Positions 46,132 through 58,085 of a stretch of DNA of 64,000 bases are shown here, in pieces. The translations under genes and the position numbers were made by a program. The notes under the pieces were generated by a model. It had not been told where the DNA came from. It worked only from the letters and a program-made list of their open reading frames with translations, and made no database searches. How positions within the stretch are numbered: the first letter of the stretch is position 1; every line of letters begins with the position of its first letter. Source of the stretch: Frigidibacter sp. (GTDB taxonomy: Bacteria > Pseudomonadota > Alphaproteobacteria > Rhodobacterales > Rhodobacteraceae); NCBI RefSeq assembly GCF_030695035.1, contig NZ_JAUYTT010000008.1:682001-746000 (forward strand), written 5' to 3'.

Positions 46132-47736
46132 GGCCGCGCCGCGCCTGGCATCCTCGAGGATCATTGTTGCGGCCTTCTCGGCGATCATGATCGTCGGCGC
46201 GTTGGTATTGCCCGAGGTGATGGTCGGCATCACCGAGGCATCGGCGATGCGCAGCCGGCCAAGCGCGCGGAAACGCAGGCGGGGGTCGACCACGCTGGCC
46301 TCATCCGCGCCCATGCGGCAGGTGCCGACCGGGTGGAAGATGGTGGTGCCGATATCCCCTGCAGCGCGGGCCAGCTCCTCGCGGGTCTGGTGCTGCGCGC
46401 CGGGGCGGAACTCCTCGGGGCTGTAGCGGGCAAAGGCGGGCTGCGCCGCGATGTGGCGGGTGAGTTCGAGCGAGCGCACGGCGACATCGCGGTCGCCCTC
46501 GGTGGCAAGGTAGTTGGGGCGGATCGAGGGATGCGCGCGGGGGTCGGGGCCGGTCACATGCACGGACCCGCGGCTTTCGGGGCGCAGGTTGCAAACAGAG
46601 GCCGTCATCGCCGGGAAGGGATGCACCGCCTCGCCGAACTTGTCGAGGCTGACGGGCTGGACGTGGTATTCCAGATCGGGCGTGGCCTTTTCGGGGCCGG
46701 AGCGGGTGAAGATGCCAACCTGGCTGGGGGCCATCGACATCGGGCCCGACCGGCGCAGCAGGTATTCCATGCCGATGCTGGCCTTGCCCAGAAGGGTCGA
46801 GGCCTTCTCGTTCAGCGTCGGCACCCCGGTCACCTTGTAGACCATGCGCAGTTGCAGATGGTCCTGCAGGTTCTCGCCCACGCCCGCCACCTCGCAGATC
46901 GGCGCGATGCCGGCGGCCTGCAGCACCTCGCCGCGGCCGATCCCCGACAGCTCCAAGAGCTGCGGCGAGCCGATGGCGCCGGCGGAGAGCACGGTTTCGC
47001 GGCGGGCGCGGGCGGTCTTGTCGATGCCGGCGTGGTGGAAGGCGACGCCGCGCACCTCGCCCTCATCGACGATCAGCCGTGTCGCCTGCGCGCCAGTCAG
47101 TACCGTCAGGTTGGGGCGGCCCGCGGCGGGGCGCAGGAAGGCCTTCGAGGTGTTCCAGCGGATGCCGGAGCGTTGGTTGACGTCGAAATAGCCGCCGCCT
47201 TCATTGTCGCCGGTGTTGAAGTCGTCGGTGCGGGGGATGCCGGCCTGCACCGCCGCCTCGAGAAACGCATCGAGGACCGCCCACCGGACGCGGGCCTTCT
47301 CCACCCGCCACTCGCCCCCTACCCCGTGCAGATCGCTGGCGCCCTTGTAGAAATCCTCCTGCCCCCGGAAGACCGGCAGCACATCGTCCCAGCCCCAGCC
47401 AGTGCATCCGAGCTGGCGCCAGTGGTCATAATCCGCCGCCTGCCCGCGCATGTAGATCATGCCGTTGATCGACGAGCAGCCGCCCAGGACCTTGCCGCGC
47501 GGATACATCAGCGCCCGGCCGTTCAGCCCCGGTTCGGCCTCGGTCTTGAACAGCCAGTCGGTGCGGGGGTTGCCGATGCAATAGAGATAGCCGACCGGAA
47601 TATGGATCCAGTGGTAATTGTCGCGCCCCCCCGCCTCGAGCAGCAGCACCGAATTGCGCGGGTCTTCCGACAGGCGGTTGGCCAGCACGCATCCGGCGCT
47701 GCCGGCGCCGATGACGATATAGTCGAAGTGGTCCAT
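46129..47736 (-). CDS. GMC-family FAD oxidoreductase (choline/alcohol dehydrogenase-like)
   Basis: [37 protein letters not shown]...[19 protein letters not shown]. Confidence 0.95.
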   Translation of the reverse strand: MDHFDYIVIGAGSAGCVLANRLSEDPRNSVLLLEAGGRDNYHWIHIPVGYLYCIGNPRTDWLFKTEAEPGLNGRALMYPRGKVLGGCSSINGMIYMRGQAADYDHWRQLGCTGWGWDDVLPVFRGQEDFYKGASDLHGVGGEWRVEKARVRWAVLDAFLEAAVQAGIPRTDDFNTGDNEGGGYFDVNQRSGIRWNTSKAFLRPAAGRPNLTVLTGAQATRLIVDEGEVRGVAFHHAGIDKTARARRETVLSAGAIGSPQLLELSGIGRGEVLQAAGIAPICEVAGVGENLQDHLQLRMVYKVTGVPTLNEKASTLLGKASIGMEYLLRRSGPMSMAPSQVGIFTRSGPEKATPDLEYHVQPVSLDKFGEAVHPFPAMTASVCNLRPESRGSVHVTGPDPRAHPSIRPNYLATEGDRDVAVRSLELTRHIAAQPAFARYSPEEFRPGAQHQTREELARAAGDIGTTIFHPVGTCRMGADEASVVDPRLRFRALGRLRIADASVMPTITSGNTNAPTIMIAEKAATMILEDARRGAA

Positions 47737-47770
47737 TTGGTCTCCTTGCGCCACCCCCGGCGCGGGTTCT

Positions 47771-48778
47771 TCAGCGCTCGGGGTTGAACCCCAGCATCCG
47801 CCCCAGCTTCGAGGCGTAGAACTCGCCCACCAGCCCGCGGCGGAACAGCAGCACGCAGACCATGAACACAACGCCGGTGATGATGGTGACCGGCACGTTC
47901 GAGGTAGCGAGGTAGTTCTGCAAGCTGACCACCAGCCCCGCGCCGAAGACCGGCCCGATCAGCGTGCCGATACCGCCAAGCAGCGTCATCAGGATCACCT
48001 CGCCCGACATCTGCCAGCTGACGTCGGTCAGTGTGGCGAACTGGAAGACCAGCGCCTTCATCCCGCCCGCCAGCCCGGTCAGCGCCGCGGACATGACGAA
48101 GGCCCCCAGCTTGTAGCGCGCGACGGAGTAACCGAGCGAGATGGCGCGGTTCTCGTTCTCGCGGATCGACTTCAGGATCATCCCGAAGGGGGAATTCACG
48201 AAGCGCCAGATCAGCGCCATGCCGATCAGGAACACCCCCAGCACGGTGAAGTAGAGGTTGGTGGAGTTGCTGAGGTCGATGAACCCCAAGAGATGCCCGC
48301 GCGGGACGGACTGGATGCCATCCTCGCCATGGGTGAAGCCGGCCTGCAGGCAGAAGAAGAAGAACATCTGGCTGAGGGCAAGGGTGATCATCGCGAAGTA
48401 GATGCCCTGCCGGCGGATGGCGATGGCGCCCATGATCAGGCCGAGGCCCGCAGCGCCGGCGACGCCGAGCAGGATGCCGAACTCCGGTGGCCAGCCCCAG
48501 ACCTTCACTGCATGGGCGGTGAAATAGGCGGCCCCGCCGAAGAAGGTGGCATGGCCGAAGGACAGCAGGCCCGTATATCCCAGCAGCAGGTTGAAGGCCG
48601 CGGCGAAGAGCGCGAAGCACAGAAGCTTCATCAGGAAGATCGGGTAGAGCATGAAGGGCGCGACCAGCAGGAAGGCCAGTGCCCCGATCAGGATCGCGGC
48701 CTTGATCGGCCCGGCAAGTGCCAGGGTGCGCGTCGGTGCAGTATCGCCAGTATGTGTGCTGTGGCTCATGTCAGGCAT
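47771..48778 (-). CDS. livM: Branched-chain amino acid-type ABC transporter permease (LivM)
   Basis: 335 aa, [22 protein letters not shown] motif; in liv cluster. Confidence 0.92.
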   Translation of the reverse strand: MPDMSHSTHTGDTAPTRTLALAGPIKAAILIGALAFLLVAPFMLYPIFLMKLLCFALFAAAFNLLLGYTGLLSFGHATFFGGAAYFTAHAVKVWGWPPEFGILLGVAGAAGLGLIMGAIAIRRQGIYFAMITLALSQMFFFFCLQAGFTHGEDGIQSVPRGHLLGFIDLSNSTNLYFTVLGVFLIGMALIWRFVNSPFGMILKSIRENENRAISLGYSVARYKLGAFVMSAALTGLAGGMKALVFQFATLTDVSWQMSGEVILMTLLGGIGTLIGPVFGAGLVVSLQNYLATSNVPVTIITGVVFMVCVLLFRRGLVGEFYASKLGRMLGFNPER

Positions 48779-49660
48779 CCTTGCCGAATAGGCCTGCGGG
48801 ACGCAGGATCAGGACGATCGCCATGATGACGAAGATCACGATGTTGGAGGCTTCGGGGTAGAAGACCTTGGTCAGCCCCTCGGCAATGCCCAGCATGTAG
48901 CCGGTGATGATGGCACCCAGGATCGACCCCATGCCGCCCACCACGACCACCGCGAAGACGATGATGATGATGTTACTGCCCATCAGCGGGCTGACCTGAT
49001 AGATCGGCGCTGCCAGCACCCCGGCTAGCCCCGCAAGCCCCGCGCCAAGCCCGTAGGTCAGCGTCAGAAGCAGCGGCACGTTGATGCCGAAGCTTTGCAC
49101 CAGCACCGGGTTCTCGGTCGCGGCGCGCAGATAGGCGCCGAGCTTGGTCTTCTCGATCAGGAACCACACGCCGAGACAGATCACCATCGAGGCGACAACC
49201 ACCCAGCCGCGATAGATCGGCAAGAACATGAAGCCGAGGTTCACCCCGCCACTCAGCGCGGCGGGCGTGGTATAGGGCTGGCCCGAGGCGCCGAAGAAGT
49301 ATCGGAAGGTGCCCTCGATGGTCAGCGCCATGCCGAAGGTGAAGAGAAGGCCATAGAGATGGTCGAGCTTGTAGAGCCGCGAGAGCATCGTGCGCTCCAC
49401 AAAGGCCCCCATCGCCCCCACCACGATCGGCGCAAGGATCAGCGCGCCCCAATAGCCGATGCCGGCGAATTTCAGCATCAGCAGGGCGACGAAGGCCCCC
49501 AGCATGTATTGCGCGCCGTGGGCGAAGTTGATGACCCGCAAGAGGCCGAAAATCACCGCAAGACCAAGCGACAGCAGCGCGTAGAACGAGCCGTTGATCA
49601 GCCCGACCAAGAGCTGCCCCAGCAGCGCCTGAATGGGAATGCCGAAAAGCATCATCATCG

Positions 49661-49664
<4 letters not shown>
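48771..49664 (-). CDS. livH: Branched-chain amino acid-type ABC transporter permease (LivH)
   Basis: LLSLGLAVIFGLLRVINFAHGAQYMLGAFVALLML. Confidence 0.93.
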
Positions 49665-50361
<697 letters not shown>

Positions 50362-50365
<4 letters not shown>

Positions 50366-51147
50366 TCTTCGGTTCCCATATAGGCGGTGCGCACACGCGG
50401 ATCGGCCGACACGGTGGCGTAATCGCCCTGCGCGATGATCTCGCCCCGTTGCAGCACCGTCACCTCGTGGCAGATATCGGCAACGACGCTGAGGTTGTGT
50501 TCCACCATCAGCACGGCGCGGTGCTTGGCGACGTCGCGGATGATCGCGGCGACCATCTGCACATCTTCCTGCCCCATCCCGGCCATCGGTTCATCCAGCA
50601 GCAGCACCTCGGGGTCGAGCGCGAGGGTCGTCGCAATCTCCAGCACCCGCTTGCGGCCATAGGAGAGATCGCCAGCACGCGCGTCGCGGTACTCGCTCAG
50701 CCCCAGATCGTCGATCAGCACCTCGGCCCGGCCATTCAGCCGGTCGAGCGATGACATCGGCAGCCAGAACTGCACCGCCAGATCGTTGGGCCGCTGCAGC
50801 GCGACGCGGACATTCTCCAGCACCGTCAGATGCGGGAACACCGCCGAGATCTGGAAGGACCGCACCAGCCCCATCCGCGCCACCTTGTCGGGCTTCATAC
50901 GGGTGATGTCGGTTCCCAGCAGCGTGATGCTGCCGCGGGTTGGCTGCAGGAACTTGGTCAGAAGGTTGAACACGGTGGTCTTGCCGGCGCCGTTCGGGCC
51001 GATCAGCGCGTGGATGCGGGCGTGATGCACGTCCAGATCGACGTTGTTCACCGCGGTGAAGCCGGCAAAATCCTTGCCCAGGCCGCGGGCGGAAAGCACC
51101 ACCCGCGGCTGGTCCTGCGTCTGCACAGGCGTTTGCGTCATCATCAT
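50362..51147 (-). CDS. livG: ABC transporter ATP-binding protein (LivG)
   Basis: ALIGPNGAGKTTVFNLLTKFLQPTRGSITLLGTDIT...LLLDEPMAGM. Confidence 0.94.
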
Positions 51148-51150
51148 GCC

Positions 51151-52353
51151 TTACTGGGCAATTAGCGGGCAGCCGCTTTTGGCAGGATCGATGAAGGCCT
51201 CGGCCCCTGGGATCGTGGCGAGCACGTTGTAGTAATCCCAGGCAATGTCGCTGTCGCCCGGCTTCTTCACTTCCATCAGGTAGACATCGGTGATCATCCG
51301 GCCGTTCGGCGCGACGGTGCCGCTTTCGGTGAAGACGTCCTTCACCGGCATTTCATGCAGCTTGGCCGCAACCGCCTCGGTCTCATCCCCGCCAGCAGCC
51401 TCGACGGCCTTCAGGTAGGACAGCACGGCGGAATAGGTGCCGGCGTGAACCATGTTCGGCATCGCGCCGGTGCGGTCGAAGAAGCGCTTGCCGAAGGCGG
51501 CGGTTTCCTCGTTGCGGTTCCAGTAGAAGCTTTCGGTCAGGGTCAGGCCCTGCGCCGCTTCCAGCCCGATGCCGTTGACCTCGGCCAGCGTGAACAGCAG
51601 CGCGGCAAGCCGCTGGCCGCTTTGCACGATGCCGAATTCCGACGCCTGCTTGATCGCGTTCTGGGTGTCCATCCCGGCATTGGCGAGGCCGATGACGCTG
51701 GCACCCGAAGCCTGCGCCTGCAGCAGGAACGACGAGAAGTCGGTGGTCGCCAGCGGGTGGCGCACGGCGCCCGCGACTGTGCCGCCATTCGCGGTGACAT
51801 AGGCCGCGGTGTTCTCTTCCAGCGAATAGCCGAAGGCATAGTCCGCGGTCAGGAAGAACCACTTGTCACCGCCCTGCTCCACCAGCGCGCCGCCGGTGCC
51901 GACAGCCAGCGCATGGGTGTCATAGACCCAGTGGAAACCATAGGGCGAGCATTGCGGGCCGGTCAGCTCGGTCGTCGCTGCGCCGGTGGTGATGGTGATC
52001 TTGGCCTTCTCCTTCGACAGGGCCTGCACGGCCAGCGCCACGGAAGACGTCGTCAGCTCCATGATCGCATCGACCTGCTCGGTATCATACCACTGGCGCG
52101 CGATGTTCGAGGCGATGTCGGCCTTGTTCTGGTGATCGGCGGTGACCACCTCGACCGGCATGTCCAGCACGGTGCCGCCGAAATCCTCGACCGCCATCAG
52201 CGCGGCCTCGTAGGAAAACTTGCCGCCGAAATCGGCATAGACGCCCGACTGGTCGTTCAGGATGCCGATCTTGACCTTTCCGTCGCTGACCTCGGCCAGT
52301 GACGGCGAAGCGAGTGCCGCAAGCGCGCTTGCGGACATCAGAATTCTGCGCAT
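51151..52353 (-). CDS. ABC transporter periplasmic substrate-binding protein (LivK-like)
   Basis: Signal peptide; VKIGILNDQSGVYADFGGKFSYEAALMAVEDFGGTVLDMPVEVVTADHQNKADIASNIARQW. Confidence 0.92.
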   Translation of the reverse strand: MRRILMSASALAALASPSLAEVSDGKVKIGILNDQSGVYADFGGKFSYEAALMAVEDFGGTVLDMPVEVVTADHQNKADIASNIARQWYDTEQVDAIMELTTSSVALAVQALSKEKAKITITTGAATTELTGPQCSPYGFHWVYDTHALAVGTGGALVEQGGDKWFFLTADYAFGYSLEENTAAYVTANGGTVAGAVRHPLATTDFSSFLLQAQASGASVIGLANAGMDTQNAIKQASEFGIVQSGQRLAALLFTLAEVNGIGLEAAQGLTLTESFYWNRNEETAAFGKRFFDRTGAMPNMVHAGTYSAVLSYLKAVEAAGGDETEAVAAKLHEMPVKDVFTESGTVAPNGRMITDVYLMEVKKPGDSDIAWDYYNVLATIPGAEAFIDPAKSGCPLIAQ

Positions 52354-52433
52354 GTCTCAACCTCCCTTGAAACGCGCGGCCCGGCCGGACAGCACTTGGC
52401 TGCCCCCCCGAGAGGGGTGCAGGCGCGACATCT

Positions 52434-52451
52434 CTGTTCAAAAATGGCCAG
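52434..52451. promoter_or_regulatory. Candidate LysR operator A
   Basis: CTGTTCA-AAAA-TGGCCAG, same 7-4-7 architecture as site B. Confidence 0.4.
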
Positions 52452-52541
52452 ACGGGCTCCTCTCCCGTCTGTCCTGCCACAACGATCACAGCAAACGAGC
52501 TTTGACACAACCCTTGGTGAAAGGTTAATTGCATACAGGAT

Positions 52542-52559
52542 CTGTCCATTTATGAACAG
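52542..52559. promoter_or_regulatory. Candidate LysR operator B
   Basis: CTGTCCA-TTTA-TGAACAG, 15 nt upstream of the LysR-type gene start. Confidence 0.5.
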
Positions 52560-52574
52560 AACTCGGGAGATATC

Positions 52575-53495
52575 TTGCAAAACTTCGACTGGGACGACCT
52601 GCAGTTCTTTCTGGCCGTGGCCCGCACAGGCCAGCTGTCACGCGCCGCGCGGCAGCTGCAGACCAGCCACGTCACCGTCTCCCGCCGCATCGACCGGCTG
52701 GAGGCGGCGCTGAAGCTGCGCCTGTTCGAGCGTAATCCGCGGGGCTATGAGCTGACGACCTTCGGTCGCCGCCTGATCGAGACCGCGGAGCGGATCGAGG
52801 CAGAGACCGAGCGGATGAATGTCGAGCTTCTGGGCGACAGCATCGGCCAGCGCGGCATTCTGCGGGTGGCGACGCCCGAAGGTTTCGGCAGCTTCTTCTC
52901 CACCCGCCTGCTGCCGCGCTTCAGCGCCCGCTTTCCGAACATCCTGCTGGAGCTGGTGACGCTGCCGCAGATCCTGTCGCTGTCGCGGCGCGAGGCGGAT
53001 GTGTCGGTGACGCTCGACCCGTCGAAGGCCAGCCCCTACATCTCGGACAAGATCACCGATTACAGCCTGCACGTCTATGGCGCGCGCCACTACCTCGACC
53101 GGCACCCGCCCATCACCACCCGCGAGCAGCTGCTGGAACATCGCTTCATCGGCTATATCGAGGAGATGATCTTCGCCCCCGGCCTCGACTATCTGGGCGA
53201 GGTGCATCCGGGGCTGCGCGCGCAGTTCCGCAGCTCCAGCATCTTCAACCAGCTGGCGGCGACGAAGCTGGGCGAAGGGCTGTGCGTGCTGCCCTATTTC
53301 ATCGCCAGCCAGCACCCGGACCTGCAGATCGTGCTGGCAGACGAGGTCTGGCTGCGAAGGCATTACTGGATGACCTGCCACCGCGACGTGCGCCCGATTG
53401 CGCGTGAACGAGCGGTGATGACCTGGCTGGCCGAGGCGGTGCGGGCTGAGGAAGCAGCGTTGATCCGAGGGGCGCCCAGATCTTCAGCTTCGTGA
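52575..53495 (+). CDS. LysR-family transcriptional regulator
   Basis: FDWDDLQFFLAVARTGQLSRAARQLQTSHVTVSRRIDRLEAALKLRLFERNPRGYELT; divergent from the liv cluster; TTG start. Confidence 0.92.
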   Translation: MQNFDWDDLQFFLAVARTGQLSRAARQLQTSHVTVSRRIDRLEAALKLRLFERNPRGYELTTFGRRLIETAERIEAETERMNVELLGDSIGQRGILRVATPEGFGSFFSTRLLPRFSARFPNILLELVTLPQILSLSRREADVSVTLDPSKASPYISDKITDYSLHVYGARHYLDRHPPITTREQLLEHRFIGYIEEMIFAPGLDYLGEVHPGLRAQFRSSSIFNQLAATKLGEGLCVLPYFIASQHPDLQIVLADEVWLRRHYWMTCHRDVRPIARERAVMTWLAEAVRAEEAALIRGAPRSSAS

Positions 53496-53591
53496 AGATC
53501 GGTTCGGGGATGTTGCAGACGATCGCCATCATGCCGCAGTCATCGCACCGATTTCAGTCGGGATGGCGACAAAACCGGGCAACGCCGCGCA

Positions 53592-53615
53592 AAAGGGGCG
53601 CCGAAGCGCCCCTTT
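53592..53615 (-). terminator. UUCG-tetraloop intrinsic terminator of the polysaccharide-export gene
   Basis: Minus strand AAAGGGGCGC-TTCG-GCGCCCCTTTTG, perfect 10-bp stem. Confidence 0.85.
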
Positions 53616-53638
53616 GATCCTTGGCCCAAAGCCCGCGC

Positions 53639-54997
53639 TTACTCAACTGCGCTGGCTGACAGGTTGATGATCGACGGCGTGATCTGGTTGATGACGCGGC
53701 TCCATTTGGTGATCGGCTGTTCCGAGACAAAGACCACGTCATTCGGGCGAAGCTCGAACCTTGTGGCCAGCAGCAGGTTCGCGGCATTGCGCGCATCCAG
53801 CTGCCAGGCCGTGACCGATCCGAACTCGCGCGGATCAGGCGAGCCGCGCAGGACGTAGATGTGCCGGGCATTGGCCTTTTCGTTCGACATGCCGCCGCTC
53901 TCTCCATAGATCGCATCGGCCAGCACCGCCTTGCGGTCGAAGGGCAGCGGGTAGCGGCCCTGCCGGGTCAACTCGCCCGTCATGTAGACATAGTCGCGGT
54001 CGACCGAGTCGAGTTCCAGCTTGGTCTGGAAGTTCTCGCGCGCCTCTGCCATGTCGGCGCGGCGTAGCGACACTTCAGCCTGCAATTCGCTGATCGCAAC
54101 TTCGCGGGCGCGGGTGCGGAAGGTCGCCAGCTGGATCTGCTCCGAGAAATAGGACTCAGCCTTGGCCAGATCATATTCGGTATCGACGAAGACGCTGTCG
54201 CCATCGGCCAGACGGACCTTCTGCAGGTCGGGCTGGGTGTAGAACTCTGCCAGCGGGATCTGGTAGATGGTGCCGTCTCGGTAGATGCGGATCGTGGCGT
54301 AATCCTGGTCAACGACGGTGATGCCCCCGGCAGCGACCAGCGCCTGATCGAGCCGCAGCGGCGTCAGCGAGATCGGCGCGACGGTCGGGGTATTGACCGC
54401 ACCGCCGATCGAGACGCGCTTGGAGTTGAACTCGGCGATCTCGAGGCTGAAGGTCGGGTCGATCTGCGCTTCGACCAGACGGCGGAACACGACCGCCTCG
54501 GCCTCTTCCAGGGTCAGCCCGGCCACTGGCACCCGGCCGACATCTGGCACCGCGATGGCGCCGTCGTCCTGTACGGTATAGCCCTGACGGCTGTTCTGCG
54601 CGGCGAGCAGCCCCGAAAGCTCCTCGATGGTATTGCCGGCCTGCGGGGTCGCCAGCAGCACCACATCGCCGACGCCGATGGTATAGGGCCCATCCTGCAC
54701 CGGCGGCGGCACCCGGGTTTCGAGCACGTCGGGCCGGCCTTCGGGCAGGAACGCGGTATCCGGGATCTCACCGGCGCCGCGCAGCGACCCGCCTGCCCCG
54801 GCCGTTGCCGAGAACACGCCCGGCAGCGATTTCGGGGCAAAGGTCGAACGATTCGCCGCCAGCAGGGTTTCGGCAGTGATCGGAACCACCTGCACCTTGC
54901 TGTCGCGGCTGACGCCTTCCTTCACCGAAGGGGTCTGATAGACGACACCGCAACCGGCCAGCAGGGCCACCACGCTGAGAGTAGTCAGGAAACGCAC
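53639..54997 (-). CDS. Wza-like polysaccharide biosynthesis/export outer-membrane lipoprotein
   Basis: VVALLAGCGVVYQTPSVKEGVSRD...YTIGVGDVVLLATPQ...IAVPDVGRVPVAGLTLEEAEAVV...VNTPTVAPISLTPLRLDQALVAAGG. Confidence 0.9.
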   Translation of the reverse strand: MRFLTTLSVVALLAGCGVVYQTPSVKEGVSRDSKVQVVPITAETLLAANRSTFAPKSLPGVFSATAGAGGSLRGAGEIPDTAFLPEGRPDVLETRVPPPVQDGPYTIGVGDVVLLATPQAGNTIEELSGLLAAQNSRQGYTVQDDGAIAVPDVGRVPVAGLTLEEAEAVVFRRLVEAQIDPTFSLEIAEFNSKRVSIGGAVNTPTVAPISLTPLRLDQALVAAGGITVVDQDYATIRIYRDGTIYQIPLAEFYTQPDLQKVRLADGDSVFVDTEYDLAKAESYFSEQIQLATFRTRAREVAISELQAEVSLRRADMAEARENFQTKLELDSVDRDYVYMTGELTRQGRYPLPFDRKAVLADAIYGESGGMSNEKANARHIYVLRGSPDPREFGSVTAWQLDARNAANLLLATRFELRPNDVVFVSEQPITKWSRVINQITPSIINLSASAVE

Positions 54998-55067
54998 GGG
55001 AAATCCTCCGCTATTGGGATCGCAATGCCGGCCCCGGGGCCGAAGGAGAAAGAAAGGGATTGCGGGA

Positions 55068-55715
55068 TCATCGGATCACCCCGCGCATCGAGATTGCGCC
55101 CACTTCGGGGCCGACCCATTGCACCGACTGCACCACTGTGCCGCCCGAGACCCAGTAGAAGTTCTCGAAGTCATTACCGGGGTTGGTGCAGGTCTCGGCG
55201 ATCACGGTGGCGCGGAACTGCACACCGTCGAAAGCCAGATCCTGGCTGCCGCGCGGGCTGATCTCGCAGACATAGCTGTCGATCTCGATCCCGTTCTGAC
55301 CATCAAGATAGCGGTGCACCCGCACCGCAAGCCCCGGCCGGCCGGCCAGCACAAGCGCCTGGCTTTCGGCGACATCGGCGCTCATCAGGTCACCGGCCAG
55401 CGCACGGGTGCCGGTCATCAGCCCGCCGCGGGTGGACATCGTGACATTGTCCTGGGTGCGCCAGACGCGGTCGCCGTCCCGTTCGGACACCAGCACGAAG
55501 GTGGTCAGGGCGTCCCGCTCCAGCACATTCGCGATCATCAGCGGCGCGCCGGCCTCGACCCGGGCGGCAAAATCGGCGGCAACCACCGGCAATGTCTTGG
55601 CCTTGGTCGTTGTGCCGCCGCTTGCAATCTCCGAAAGGTCCGCCACCCGGTCACATCCGGCGATCAGCAGCATCGGCACCAGCAAGGTCCAGCCCAGGCG
55701 TGAAGCGCGGATCAT
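55068..55715 (-). CDS. YjbF/GfcB-like lipoprotein
   Basis: MIRASRLGWTLLVPMLLIAGCDRVADL...; overlaps YjbH-like gene by 4 nt. Confidence 0.78.
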   Translation of the reverse strand: MIRASRLGWTLLVPMLLIAGCDRVADLSEIASGGTTTKAKTLPVVAADFAARVEAGAPLMIANVLERDALTTFVLVSERDGDRVWRTQDNVTMSTRGGLMTGTRALAGDLMSADVAESQALVLAGRPGLAVRVHRYLDGQNGIEIDSYVCEISPRGSQDLAFDGVQFRATVIAETCTNPGNDFENFYWVSGGTVVQSVQWVGPEVGAISMRGVIR

Positions 55716-57880
55716 CGCCAGAACCTCCCCCAGTTGTCCTGCAATTCGGGGCCGTGATAGTCGCGCGTCAGCCCGTAAAGCCGGTTGCGCACATTCAGCC
55801 TTGCGCCGCCGTCGCGGGTAACCGGCCGGATCGTCGTGGCAAAGCCGCGCTGCGAGGGTTCGCCAGCCAGCCAGCTGAGCGGGATCGAGATGCGGATGCC
55901 CTTGTCGAACGAGCCTTCGCCGAAATCGTCGAAGGACACATCGGTCAGCGTGAAGAATGCGCCGACCGTGAAGCCGTTGCCGAACTCGCGGTCGAGCCCG
56001 AAGGTCGCGCCCCAATCGCCGGCGAGGTAGCGGCCCGCGTCAAGCTGGCCCAGATAGCCGCCGCCGAAGTCGTAATAGGCCGACGCGTGGCCCGTCACGA
56101 CATCGTAGTCCTGAAACCCGAAGCCGCTGTCGAACTCGCGCTGGACGGCGTAGTTCAGCTCGGCCCCAAGCGCGAGGCGACTGGCGACCGGCTTCCACAG
56201 CACCTCGCCCGACACGCCGCCATACATCCGCTCCAGATAGCCCGCCGTCACCCGGCCATAAAGGTCCGGGCCGGGCCGGAAGAAGTATTCGCCGGTCAGA
56301 TGGGTGATCTCGGCTTCCTCGGTCTTGTCATACAGCGTCACGTCCGAGCGCACATGCTGGATGACCGAGTTCGAGACCCGGGTGGATTCATCAAGATTGC
56401 CGACGACCTTCTGGCGAACCGAGCCCGACACGATCATCCCCGGCGCAAGGTCGAGCCCGAAGGACAGCTGCGCACCGAAATCGGCGCGCAGGGGCGCGTC
56501 GGGGTCGAAGAATGCCTGCTGCGAATAGGGAGCAATCTGCCATTCGAAGGCCGGGTATTGCCGCATCGGCGCGCCGGCCGGGTCGAAACGCGACCCGGCC
56601 GCATCGGCGATGTCGGCGCGGGCAAAGGATTGCCAGGATCCGTCGGGGGCCAGTTCCAGCTCTTCCAGATCGGCGCGGCGCAGGGTGATGGCCGAGGCTG
56701 GGATGCCCCGCACCACGGGCACGATGCGGAAGGTGCCCACGGCAGCCGGAAGCGTCGCCGTCAGCACCCGCGCGGTGCGGCCCACTGCCTGTGGCGCCGC
56801 ATCATAGCTGCCATTGCGGACGCGGACCGTTGCGGTGCTGCCGGTGATCGACAGCGATTCCAGCTCGATCCCCTGCGGCTTCAGCGCCGCAGCAACCCGC
56901 GCGCTGAGCGTCTCGCCCGGCACATCGCCCCACGAGGCCGCGGCGCGCTGATCGGCCAGCGCAACCGGCACCACCGGCGGCGGCGCCGGCTCGCGCCCCG
57001 AAGTGAAGCGGGCCTTCGCCGGATCGAAGGCGAGGGTCGCCATCATGCCGAATTCCGAGCCGTGCAGCGCGAAGCCGGTCAGATCGACGCCATTGCGCAT
57101 CCGGTAGGTCGCGGCAAAGTTGAAGGGCGTGCGGCGGTCAAACCCGGCAAAATCCGTCTCACGTTCATAGGCGTCAGAGGAGTATTCCGCCTTAAAGGAC
57201 AGCCGGTCCGACGGGCGCCACTCCACACCGCCGAACAGCGCGGCCGGCCCGCGGAAGAAGGAATCGAACGCCACCTGCCCGGTATCGCTGATATCGCTGA
57301 AGCTGTCAGGACGGTCGTTGAACCCGTCCGCGATGACGCCAAGCGGGTTGTCAAAGCTGCCATAGCTGCCAAGCCGGCCCCAGCCGATGCCGCCCGTCAC
57401 CACCAGATCCGGGCGCAGATGCTTGGAGGCCGCAACGAACTCCGAAGCGAACACCCCGGTCCCGCCGAAGTCGCGCAACCCGACGACGACGCCCGGCACG
57501 AAATTACCTTCGCGGCTGATCTGATAGCTGACGTCGAAGCTGCGGTCATAAAGCTCTTGATCGTCACCCGGTCCGTAATAGTTGTCGATGACCGAATAGC
57601 GGAAGGTGCCCGACAGCCGCGGCGCAATCTGGAAGGTCAGCGCAGTGCGCAGCACGCCACTATAGGTGTTCGTGGTCAGCGCAAACTCGCCATCGGCCGG
57701 CATTTCGCCGGTGGGCATGTCGATCAGGCCGGTCGAGCCATACAGCGAATAGGTCGGCCTGTCCTGCGCTGCGGCGGCAGTCGCGGCAAGAACTGCCAGA
57801 GTTGACAGGGCCCAAAAACCTGCCCGGCGTCGGGCCGGCGCCACACGGACCAAGGCCATTGGTGCTGAAATCCCGTTCAT
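55712..57880 (-). CDS. YjbH-domain outer-membrane protein
   Basis: TYSLYGSTGLIDMPTGEMPADGEFALTTNTYSGVLRTALTFQIAPRLSGTFRYS...RPDLVVTGGIGWGRLGS. Confidence 0.88.
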   Translation of the reverse strand: MNGISAPMALVRVAPARRRAGFWALSTLAVLAATAAAAQDRPTYSLYGSTGLIDMPTGEMPADGEFALTTNTYSGVLRTALTFQIAPRLSGTFRYSVIDNYYGPGDDQELYDRSFDVSYQISREGNFVPGVVVGLRDFGGTGVFASEFVAASKHLRPDLVVTGGIGWGRLGSYGSFDNPLGVIADGFNDRPDSFSDISDTGQVAFDSFFRGPAALFGGVEWRPSDRLSFKAEYSSDAYERETDFAGFDRRTPFNFAATYRMRNGVDLTGFALHGSEFGMMATLAFDPAKARFTSGREPAPPPVVPVALADQRAAASWGDVPGETLSARVAAALKPQGIELESLSITGSTATVRVRNGSYDAAPQAVGRTARVLTATLPAAVGTFRIVPVVRGIPASAITLRRADLEELELAPDGSWQSFARADIADAAGSRFDPAGAPMRQYPAFEWQIAPYSQQAFFDPDAPLRADFGAQLSFGLDLAPGMIVSGSVRQKVVGNLDESTRVSNSVIQHVRSDVTLYDKTEEAEITHLTGEYFFRPGPDLYGRVTAGYLERMYGGVSGEVLWKPVASRLALGAELNYAVQREFDSGFGFQDYDVVTGHASAYYDFGGGYLGQLDAGRYLAGDWGATFGLDREFGNGFTVGAFFTLTDVSFDDFGEGSFDKGIRISIPLSWLAGEPSQRGFATTIRPVTRDGGARLNVRNRLYGLTRDYHGPELQDNWGRFWR

Positions 57881-58085
57881 CGTCCCCGGCTGCTTTGGTC
57901 CGTTCAACACTCTGTTAAATACTGTGTCGCAGTGCAGCAAGCCTGAATATCCGGGGTTGGCAGGTTTCTTCCGAAGGTGTCCTATCGGCATCCATCAGCC
58001 CCTGTGCCGTGATCGTGACGAAGCGGACGCTGGCCAGCCTGTCTATTCTATTGGCAAAGCGCGCAGGATTTTCTATTCGGAGGCC

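Noticed and set aside
46030-47787. 585-aa plus-strand ORF
   Set aside because: Antisense to the GMC oxidoreductase; no domain signal.
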